NCBI GenBank assembly: GCA_951799445.1
Contig: OX637295.1
Coordinates: 21,514,001-21,578,000, forward strand
Length of the DNA: 64,000 nt
Origin: Pseudisothecium myosuroides
Taxonomy: Eukaryota; Streptophyta; Bryopsida; Hypnales; Lembophyllaceae
Reading direction: 5' to 3'
Positions 46,214-55,900 of the stretch are shown here, piece by piece. The stretch's first letter is position 1. Each line of letters opens with the position of its first letter. The notes beneath the pieces were generated by a model. That model was not told the DNA's origin. It made no database searches and was given only the letters and a program-made list of their open reading frames with translations. The position numbers and the translations under genes are program-made.

Positions 46214-46436
46214 CCCTTAAAGGACACCATGGTTGTTTTTGGGTTGATGACAGAGAATCCTTCTGTATAGGATAGAAGTGTAACTATTCATCTTCAAAAT
46301 TTTGTGTGAAAAGGGGAGGTCTTGTACTGTAGTTTGCCTTTCAATAGTAGACGCTTTTGGATTTTTTTTAAGCCAATGATTCATAGGTTACCAAAAGGGA
46401 TTAGATTTCCACAGTTACCAACTCGTCTTGTAAGGG
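46214..46436. mobile_element. TTAA-type MITE (copy 7), 222-bp subfamily
   Basis: Exact TTAA on both sides (46210-46213, 46437-46440), ends CCCTTAAAGG and TTGTAAGGG. The interior matches copies 4 and 8: TAGGATAGAAGTGTAACTAT, GGGGAGGTCTTGTACTGTAG and CAATGATTCATAGGTTA. Confidence 0.75.
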
Positions 46437-46552
46437 TTAAAGGCTTCTTGTTGGTACCAACATTCTGCCTATTGGGCTAATGGCCACAAAGATTTAAGGT
46501 GCAACCTTAAACAAACAAAGAAAGTATATTCTCCGGTGTTATAGATTTTATT

Positions 46553-46825
46553 CATTAGAGGAAGTTTCAACCCTTAAAGGAGCTGCTAACTTTTCATTTT
46601 CGGCACCCTCATGGTGCAAATCCAAAATGATTTTTTTTAATTAAAAGAAAATTGAAAAAAAATAATAAAATAAAAAAATGATGTGGAGCTGACATGGAAC
46701 CAATAGTGCCACATCAGCACCTAAATATTAAAAATAAAAAATAATTTATTTATTTTATTTTCTCCCTAGTTGCACCGGGGGTTCAAAACTTGCGGCCCCT
46801 TCGAGGGCTGAAATTTCCTCTAATG
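46553..46825. mobile_element. 273-bp TIR element with long terminal repeats
   Basis: The left end CATTAGAGGAAGTTTCAACC(CTTAAAGGAGCTGC) pairs with the inverted right end CATTAGAGGAAATTTCAGCC(CTCGAAGGGGCCGC). Pairing extends further to GGCACC/GGTGC. The middle contains an AT-rich palindrome around 46620-46770. No target duplication is clear. It is adjacent to, but distinct from, the TTAA-type copy 7. Confidence 0.7.
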
Positions 46826-46829
46826 TTTC

Positions 46830-47785
46830 ATGTAAGAATCTTGTGTTATAGAAGATAATAAGAAAAAAAATGATAAGTTTAGTGAATTAGCAATTTTTAA
46901 CGACAATCAACTTTTGCCTTATAGAAACATCATATTATAGAAGGCATTGAGTTATATTATTGATATTTGTGTCAAAAATTATTTTTGGACTTGTAGAAAA
47001 ATCTTGTCCAACTAACATATATTTGAAAAAATGGGGTTGATCTTTATTTTCTTCAAAAATTCTTTGTCATTAAAATAAAACTACGTAGAATCTACAACAA
47101 GTATAATACAAAGTTTGATGACTTTTACCAGAGAATTTTATAAGTAAAGAAGATCCTACTTTAGAATGTACAACAACTAACAAAACTGAGTACAAATCTG
47201 AAATGTTTTCATTCAAACAACTATACCGTAAGCATCAATGGACAAAGTCCAAAAGAGGATATATGAAAATTGTAGTATGCGACATACTGCACTTTACCAT
47301 GGAAGTTTGAAGAAAAAATTTGTCATCATTTGAAAGAACATTAATTTCAAAGTTAGCCATGTCTAAAACTTGGTTTTGTTTACCATGCTTTGGAATTACT
47401 TTATCTTTTGTCAAATTTTTTTTAGAACTCCAAAAAACCTTTTTGTACCTTGGCATGTTGGTATACATCATTTCAGATTGTTGTACACAAAAATTGAAGG
47501 AAATTGGCATTTATAGAATTTAAAATATCAACAATTTGACAAACATGCAAATGATGTTGGTTCTCACAATATTTGAACTTTTTTTTGGAATTGAGAGCAT
47601 GGGATTGCATTAGCCATTATAGAAAGAGTATAGGTTGCAACATGGAACATTGTTATATCTTCATGCCCTTGCATTTAAAATATTTGTTGAACAGGGCAAT
47701 AGAATGCAGTTTATATTTTACAACTATATAATGTGTTTTTAGAATCAGATTTTTTGTTTGGAAACTAGAGTTCATGATGCATATA
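46830..47785. other. AT-rich spacer, nothing recognised
   Basis: A 91-codon minus-strand frame (47235-47510) and its plus-strand shadow show no domain and have spacer-like composition. Confidence 0.35.
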
Positions 47786-47790
47786 ATTGG

Positions 47791-47936
47791 CCCCAAAAAT
47801 CCAAAAAAAATAAATATATCGTTGTCACTTTCATCAAAGAATTGCCAATTTCATGAAAGTCAGTGTGATTTTGGAAAATTGGCAATTTTTGATGAAAGTG
47901 ACAACAATATATATATTTTTTTGGATTTTTTTGGGG
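47791..47936. repeat. Long fold-back hairpin, about 60-bp arms
   Basis: Left arm CCCCAAAAATCC..., then CGTTGTCACTTTCATCAAAG and AATTGCCAATTTC. The right arm is the inverse: GAAAATTGGCAATTTTTGAT, GAAAGTGACAACAATAT, then GGATTTTTTTGGGG. Mismatches are few and the loop is about 20-30 bases. It could be a fold-back MITE or a small-RNA precursor. Confidence 0.9.
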
Positions 47937-50179
47937 AAAAAATAGTCAACCAGAGGATATAAAAAGATGCAACGTATATGAGTAGAATTTGAAAAAAGAT
48001 CATTTCAAGATGTAAAATCAAAGATGAGGAAGGAAAAAAACCTCCTCTTTGAAAACTGCTTTTGAGAATAGACAGTGAAAGACCTAATTTAGAATTGGAC
48101 TTAATATGCATCAGACTAAAGTAAAGAGGTCTTGCTAGGTTCAAATTCAAGGGTCAAGGTGCAACTAGTACCAAGCATGAAGGTGATAGAAGTTGGAATT
48201 TAGATTAGCAATTATAACCATAATTTGTAAGCTTGCAAAGATCCACAATTTCAAAGTGTACTGAACATAAAAATCTCATCCATCTAATTACAAAAGAATT
48301 TTAAATGTTTTCACCCCTAATCATATTATTTACTTCCAAGATTTCATCCACTTGTATCATATGCTATAATATATTACAAATGCCAAAGGTTTCCATTTAT
48401 TTTTTAAATTTCAAGGACTCACTCAACCTTAATCAAGGGGTTCCATTCCATCTACGCTTAAGACTTTCTAAAGCCTTATGTCTTTTATAGCCAAAATTCT
48501 CAAATATGTTCATGCCATCCTTCAATGGCACAAGTCTTCTAGATTCTTACATTGTTCATACTATTAGTTTAAACTACAATTTTTCCAAGTCAATTCTTTA
48601 TCATGTTTCATTTCATCTACTAAGTTACAAGTCTTAAATTAATAACCATTATTTGGGGGGGGGGACTCATGCTTGCAAAGCTTTTCATTGACTTTGGTCA
48701 TACAAAATTATATTTTTTTACAATGATCAATTTATTAGTTTAAAGCTATGATATAATACTATTTGGCTTTCAATACGTTTTCACTTACTGTTAGGTGTGA
48801 TGTTTGCAATGTGAATCTAGTCCAGAATTAGGTCTAAATTTGTTCATAAGATCCTCAATAACAACGTTCTTTAATACCAAGTGAGAATAGACCATTTGTT
48901 GATTTTTTCCACAAGTTAGAGGGAAAGATGCAAAAACTATTTAGCCTTTATCAATGGCTAAATATTCAACAGATATATTTTCAAAAAGTCAACATTAGAA
49001 AAAATGAAAGATTTGAATCCATGTTGTGTTTCCAATACAATTAACCTTGATATTCATAATAGAATATTTATGTAGACATAAGATAGATTACTACACTTGT
49101 ACCACATTGACGTACAACCATTTTTCTATAGCCTACATGATTTTGAAATCACCATTCAAGAATCATCAATCATGCTTATTTATCTAGAAAATGCAATCTT
49201 CTCTCTACATAACTATATCACTGGTGATTTTTTAAATGTCATGTCAACAAAATGAACTTTAAAGGAAAATTTTGTTCATGGAAGGGCAATCCAAAGAATC
49301 TTGCATGAAATTTTAGGACATGGGCATGAGTAAATGAGTTGGTCAAAAACAAAATAAATGAAAGCAATCATCTTTATAAAACAAGGAAACAAAGGGAATT
49401 GTGCTCATATATTGTTTATTACTATTCTCTATGCATGAGCAATGTCTTAGGGCTTTATAGAAACCAACCTTTGGAATTTGGATAAAGCAATGTTTCTTGC
49501 TCAAAACAAAAATTTGAATTATGTTGCATCAATGGATCATATGTGATCTTTGTGCAAGTACAAATACACAAGACTGTCCAATCAAGAAACCGTTGATTAC
49601 TGCATCAACAATATAGATTATTCCAATGCAAGAATGCCTAACAAGATGGAAAGGTGCTTCTATGTTTTTTCTTGGTCAAACTTCATTAGATTTATACATT
49701 AAAATTTTACATTTCAAAAGTTTGATATTTTTAACATGTAGTAATATATGTCTAAAATTTAAACTCATTTTTTCATAATTAAAAACATCAAATCAAAATT
49801 ATATGATTTTTTAAAGAAGTTTCTTTTTAAAAATCATAGTAATTATTAAAAAAATTAAATAATATGAAAATTTTAAGAAAATGGAAAGAATAGTTTCAAA
49901 CATCAAGGAATAATTGATTGTGTACTCCTTGAGCTCACACTAAAAAAAATTTGATAGAAAAAGTTCAAAAACAATGTATTTTGAGCTTTCAAGACGCTAT
50001 CTTCAAAGTGTCACAAAAAATACAATTTCAACAATTTGAAAAATAAAAATGCAAATAGAGTAAAAAGTAGATTAGTGAAGCTACATTTTCTTAGTTAAGC
50101 TTAAAAGCACTTAAAATCAAGAACTATATAAAAAATTTGGTTTTGACTTTCAAAATGCCCATAAAGCTTGCAATGTCCT
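47937..50179. other. AT-rich desert, no gene seen
   Basis: About 2.2 kb of AT-rich sequence with short low-complexity frames only (47860-48150, 48305-48490) and a G10 run near 48655. No repeat boundaries were found. Confidence 0.45.
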
Positions 50180-50183
50180 TTAA

Positions 50184-50418
50184 CCCTTGAACATTGACAC
50201 AAACATTTGACGTGCAATGGATGACATGGAATTCTTCTACTCTAGTAGGATAGAAGTGCAACTATTCATCCTCCGAATTTTGTTGTGAAAAGGGAAGGTC
50301 TTCTTTAGTAATAGTTTGACTTTTAATGAGTACCTATTGCAATTTTTTGAGCCAATGATTCACACGGTATGTAATGAAAAGGGATGATTTCCAGGGTCAC
50401 CCATTCGTCCTTTAAGGG
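50184..50418. mobile_element. TTAA-type MITE (copy 8), 222-bp subfamily
   Basis: Exact TTAA on both sides (50180-50183, 50419-50422), ends CCCTTGAAC and CCTTTAAGGG. The interior is closest to copy 4: TAGGATAGAAGTGCAACTAT, TTGTTGTGAAAAGGGAAGGT, AGCCAATGATTCACACGGTA. Differences are scattered single bases and small indels. Confidence 0.75.
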
Positions 50419-50639
50419 TTAAGGGTCAACAATACCATCAACAACATGCAACAAATTTGAATGACTCCCTTGAAGTACACCCCAATACTCATTGGTGAAT
50501 AATGTTTCCGTAAACTATCTTTCATCATCTACTGATTCAATGGCCCTTTTCAGCAGATGGCCCCACCTTCACCTACACTCCAGGTACTCTTATGCAAATG
50601 GCTTTCATGTCAACATCAGCTTTTTTCCAAACTTGTACG

Positions 50640-51460
50640 TAGAAACTGAATTGAACGCGTTCTAAGTACTTAAGTTTCATCCCCAGTTGGTCAGCAAAAT
50701 TATTTTCGTGTAGATTTTCCTTTGCAAAACATCAGCAAGTCACACCAGTGACACCCAACTTGCAGAAACTGAATGCGCTCTAATCCCCAGTCAGCAAAAT
50801 GATTTTCGTGTCGAGTTTCCCTTGCAAAACATCAGCAGCAAGTTCACACCAGTGACACCAAACTTGCAGAAACTGTTTTAAAAATAAATAAATTAAAAAA
50901 ACCAAACCAAACCAACAAACCAACAGAAAACCAACTTAAATTTGCAGAAACTGAATGCGTTCTAATCCCCAGCCAGAAAAATTATTTTTGTGTTGAATTT
51001 CCCATTTGCAAAACATCACCAAGTTCACACCAGTGACACCAAACTTGCAGAAACTGTCTTAAAAATAAATAAATAAATAAATAAATAAAATTTAAAAAAC
51101 AAACAAAAACAAAAACAAAAACACTTAAACTAGCAGATACTGAACACATCCTAACTTAAATCCCCAGTCAGTAAAATGATTTTCGTGTCAAATTTTCCTT
51201 GCAAGGCATCAGCAAGTCACACCAGTGACACCAAACTTCCAGAAACTGAATGCGTTCTAACTAAAATCCCCATTCAGCAAAATTCATTATTTTCGTGTCG
51301 AATTTTCCCTTGCAAAGCATCAGCAAGTCACACCAGTGACACCAAACTTGCAGATCGAAACTGAACGCGTTTCCATCCCCAGCCAGCAAAAGTATTTTCG
51401 TGTCGAATTTCCCTTGCAAAACATCAGCAAGTCACATCAATTGCAAGTGACACCAGCTAA
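50640..51460. repeat. Array of six roughly 100-200-bp units (CCCCAGTCAGCAAAAT family)
   Basis: Units begin near 50680, 50783, 50966, 51162, 51268 and 51376. Each carries CCCCAGTCAGCAAAAT, TTTTCGTGTCGAATTTCC, TTGCAAAACATCAGCAAGT and CACACCAGTGACACCAAACT, with AGAAACTGAATGCG linking units. The second and third units have AAATAAATA-type simple repeats inserted (50880-50930, 51061-51092). Two overlapping frames (51176-51364, 51336-51605) are by-products. Confidence 0.88.
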
Positions 51461-51542
51461 GTTAGTGATCCCACCACCCATCAATCATCGATCTCCTGTA
51501 CTGCTGTGCATGTCCATTTCCCATTGCACAAATAGTCTCCAA

Positions 51543-51565
51543 CAGACAGACAGACAGACAGACAG
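51543..51565. repeat. (CAGA)n microsatellite
   Basis: About five to six CAGA units in a row just after the tandem array. No gene is associated. Confidence 0.95.
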
Positions 51566-51809
51566 CCTCGTTTCCACTTTCTGTCTGATACATGTCATAA
51601 ATTAACTCGCTCAGAGAGCGTGGTAGTTCCGGAGTCGGTGACTCGATCAGTGCGGCCTCTGGCAGAGCTTCCCCAGAGCTCTTCACTCAAGCCGGAACTA
51701 CTGTAGCTGTGCAGTACTGGACGAGCTTACTGACCGCATTGATCGACGATCCCTTGGCATCTGTCTGACCAAAGCATATCCCCATGTTGGGAATTCAATG
51801 AAAATGAAC

Positions 51810-52015
51810 TAAAATAATAGGCAACAGTGCAATCAACTGAATTGGTTCTACAGTACAGTATTAAAATCAACTGAAATAATGGGCAACACTTCAAACAACT
51901 GAACTGGTTCTACAGTATTAAAATCAACTAAAATAATGGGCAACAACTGAGTGAATTGGTTCCTATTAAAATCAACTAAAATAACATTTGTGCAACAATC
52001 CAATCAATTGGTTCT
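51810..52015. repeat. Four-copy degenerate repeat of an AAAATCAACTAAAATAATGG unit
   Basis: Units start near 51808, 51863, 51919 and 51967. They share TCAACTRAAATAATGGGCAA, CAACTGAATTGGTTCTA and CAGTATTAAAATCAAC. The last unit is disrupted and is followed by TATTTTTAG repeats (52025-52050). Confidence 0.8.
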
Positions 52016-52299
52016 ATTTTATTTTTAGTATTTTTAGTATTTTTAGTATTTTTGACACAAATGAAATTGGTTCTATTTTGTAATGTAATGTCAAAATTGG
52101 ACGACCCAGTTGTCCAGTTCTCAGTTTCCCACTCAAGACTCGTCCAGCTCGAACTGGCTGGCTGAGTCGCGGCGGCTAATTTTAGCGGAACCCCAGGCTC
52201 GCGAATCCGTTTCAGGAACCCCGAAATAAAACAATTTTTGTAGATTTTAAAAATCAGCTCGAATTCGAAGATAGTCGTCACGTTGCCACGTCGCTCCTG

Positions 52300-52968
52300 T
52301 TGTCACTATTTGGTCCAGATAGTAACCTTGTGCGTGGGGCTTACTGTAGAAAATCTATGAAAGGGGTAGATTTTATAAACTCTTGGAAAGGAGAAGATTT
52401 ATCAAGTTAGAAGATGTGGCTGACGGGTAGATATTCGATTGATTGGAAAAGCTTGGTGGTGCTCGGTGGCTATGGCTGTGGAGGACAAAAGCAAGTGAGG
52501 GTTGTGTCGATCTGGTTTGTGGCATGGCGCGGTGCTTCGGAAATCTGTGTCGTTGAGTGTGGTTTCGGGTGGTAGTGCGCTGCGAACGGGGGAATTTTGC
52601 GGAGTGAATGTGAATCTCGTCGAAGCGCCGCATCGAACGAGCTATTTTGCGCGAGATTTGGAGCTGTATTGCGCGAGATCTGTTTTTTGGATTTAGTAGG
52701 AGCACAATCTGACTCGGTTTTGTTTTTACTGGAGATTTTAGATGGTATTAGAGACGGAGTCGTGGGAAAGGAAGCCGATCTGTGGGAGGTTGGTGAGCGA
52801 TTGACTTGCTGCTTTTTTTTTTTTTTTCGTTCTCTCCGGTCTTTGGTGCGCGCTTCTGGCATTGGGAAGGAATTGCGTTATTGCGGCGAGTTCGAGGTTT
52901 GATCTTTCGCGAAGACGGTGTGAGGGATTCTCTGGTGCTGCATTCGCCTTACACGAAGAGGTTTGATA
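52300..52968 (+). promoter_or_regulatory. Promoter and 5' UTR of the GMPPA-like gene
   Basis: GC content rises sharply from about 52390, consistent with a leader exon before the ATG at 52969. A T16 tract lies at about 52813-52828. Several open frames on both strands arise from this GC-richer leader and do not resemble proteins. No TATA box was identified. Confidence 0.45.
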
Positions 52969-55900
52969 ATGGAGAGCTCGCTGGAGATGAGCAGCTCGCA
53001 CAAGAAGACCGTGGCCGTCATCTTGATGGGAGGCCCGACGAAAGGTTTTTTTTCTTATCAGAATTCAAATTGATTGCAATTACTTTCTCAGATTCAGATC
53101 AAACGAATTTAATCAAGAATGTAGCGTTTTTTTCTGTTCTTTTCGTTTTCGTTTTCCCCCGGGCAGATCGTCTTTCAAAGTCTTTGTGTGATTTGCACTA
53201 AGAATGCAGTTCTCTAAGAATTGTACCTCACTTGACTTTATTTTGAGCTTGTGAACATGATTCAGTTGGTAGGCAGGTTTAGACTAAATCCCTGAACGAA
53301 AATTAATCACGAATGTAGCTTTTTTTCATGTAGATCGGCTTCCGAAGTATTTGCGTCCGCCTCCGGGATTTGCATTAAGAATACAATTCTCTAGAAAACT
53401 TACTTCGTTTGAGACTGGAAATGATTTTGTCTACAACCGGAAGCTAATTGATCTCGGAGGAAGCTACTACACATGTTTTACTTATAGTGATTGCGCTACC
53501 ACTAGGTTGCGACGGTTCTCTTAGCACTGACTTTTCTGCTGCTTAGACGAGCATATAAGTCACAAGTGTGATATTGCTGTTTGAAGTGGTATGACATTAG
53601 CAGCGGAAACTGCAATGATGATTCATATTGTGTACGTCAGGAGAATTGTACGCAATTGATCGAATTTCGAATGGTTTTCTCCTGGCTGATATGTTTGACG
53701 ATCTACTCTTGTTTTGTGCGATGTCTAGGTACTCGCTTTCGGCCTCTCTCTTTCAATTTGGCGAAACCTTTGTTTCCCTTGGCGGGCCAGCCTATGGTCC
53801 ACCATCCAATTCTTGCTTGCAAAAAGGTTTGCCTTTTATCTTTAGTGACTGTTGTGGCCAAAACAAATGACGTTTGAGAAATATACTTAACTCTGATACA
53901 GTTTGAGTTCTATTTTAGGGTCTGGATGAGGAGCTGCAATGATAAAGCAAGTAGATAGTTGTCTCGGTGATTTCTGTCTTTTACATTGAATCTATGAACC
54001 TCAAAAATCCTGATGTTGGATGATTAGGTAGCCCAAAGTGATGTCGTTTCAATGTTAGAAGTAGGCGAGCATCTGAGTAAAGTTGTTTGCTGGTTGCAGA
54101 TCCCAGACTTAACACAGGTTTATCTCATTGGCTTTTATGAAGAAAAAGAATTTTCCCTTTATATCTCTGCACTTTCAAACGAGCTCAAGGTTCCTGTGAG
54201 GTGAGCTAATGCTGGAAGTTCTTTGATTGAAAGTTCAATGCCTTTCATTTGTGTAGTGTTTCAGTAATCCATTTACGCTTGGTTTGTTTCAACTTAGCAA
54301 TTGAAGATTACCGCAGGTACTTGCGGGAAGACAAGCCTCATGGATCTGCTGGTGGTCTTTACAAGTTCCAGGACATGCTCATGGATGATGACCCTGTAAG
54401 CCCTTACCACTAAGTGCGTTAGCGGTTTATCTTATTGGGTTACTGCATAGTGCATTACGAAAACAATATTCTTCACATGTGCAATATGTTTTAGTTTCAC
54501 CATCGTTCTCAATTGGTCTACTAAGAACGGGAATCATTTGACGCCCTTCTTTTAGGGCCATGACGAACCCTACTATCTACAAGGCTGACGAGCTTATATT
54601 TCCTGAAAATTAGTGACACTTGGAAAGACTAATTTATTTGAATTCGACAGTTTCTGCCATTATAGTACTAATTCCGGATTCCGGCCTTGCTTTGTGCAGA
54701 CTGATATTGTTGTGCTGAACTGTGATGTATGCTGCAGTTTTCCTTTGACTGCAATGCTTGGTATGGTTACTGATCTCAAATCTACCTTTGATTTTGATCA
54801 ATCTTTTGGCAGTCAGGATTTTGTTCCACTGGACCCTCTTTGATTGTCTACTTTGATAGTTAGCATAAGCTCTTGTAATGTTCTGACGCAATTACCTTAA
54901 CGTAAATGTTTGCGGATGTATTCGAGTCGTGTCTGTTCGCAAAGCGGGAAGCTTTCCATCTTTACAGCATTTACTTACCTGCTATTTCTTGTGCTGAGAA
55001 TTGTTGCGTTATGGATACTTCTCAGTTTCTTGAGAGGGGCTTTCGTCACCCTTCTATTGAATATCTGTCTGCTTTTATATGAAGAACCTGTGAGCAATCT
55101 TTTGGAAATCGGACGATGTGGCTTATTCATTCATGTAACCTCATATGTGTCTGCAGCGGCTCACAGAAAGCATGGGGGTATAGGCACGCTGTTAGTCAAG
55201 AGGGTAATAATTTTGTCGCCTGTCATCCTCACATGTGCTTCATATTTCTGTCTAGAATTCAACATTTGAGGTTCTGCTCAGTGTTTAGTTTTTTCTGCCT
55301 TTTCAGTTGCATGTTTTCGACGTGGTTATATTAAAATGGTGAAATTTTATCGACTTTTTTGAGGACATTCGTGGACTGCAGGTGTCTAAAGAAGTTGCAA
55401 GTGAATTTGGTGAATTGGTGGCAGATTCCCAAACAGGCGAGCTACTTCACTATGCAGAGAAGCCAGAGACCTTTGTAAGCTTTTGAACCTTGGTTGTTTG
55501 TCTCTCTCAAAGAATACTTTTTTATCTTTTGCAAATCGCCATTTTTAATATTTTCTTTAAACTGTATTGTAAATTGAAACATCTAGGTCTCTAATGGAGT
55601 AGTTCAGGAATAGGATAGTTCAGGAAATAAGGAGGCTTGGCAAAACATCACATGATTTCCTTGACATTGTGGTAGTTTTGCAGGTGAGTGACTTTATCAA
55701 TTGTGGAGTCTATATTTTCACACCAGAAATTTTCATGGCCATCAAGGATGTTTCTTCCAGCAAACATGAAAGATGTGAGCTCCTTGGCTTCTTTCTGTAT
55801 CCGATTTCGTTCTCCTCACTGCATGCGTTTAAACGTTCCTTACTTGGTATCTGAGTGTTATCAATGATGTTACGGTTTTCAAGGAGATTCTAGTTATGAT

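Noticed and set aside
52373..53201. Frames of 100-131 codons on both strands around the GMPPA start.
   Set aside because: They cross the leader, first exon and intron 1; only the frame beginning at 52969 matches the family.
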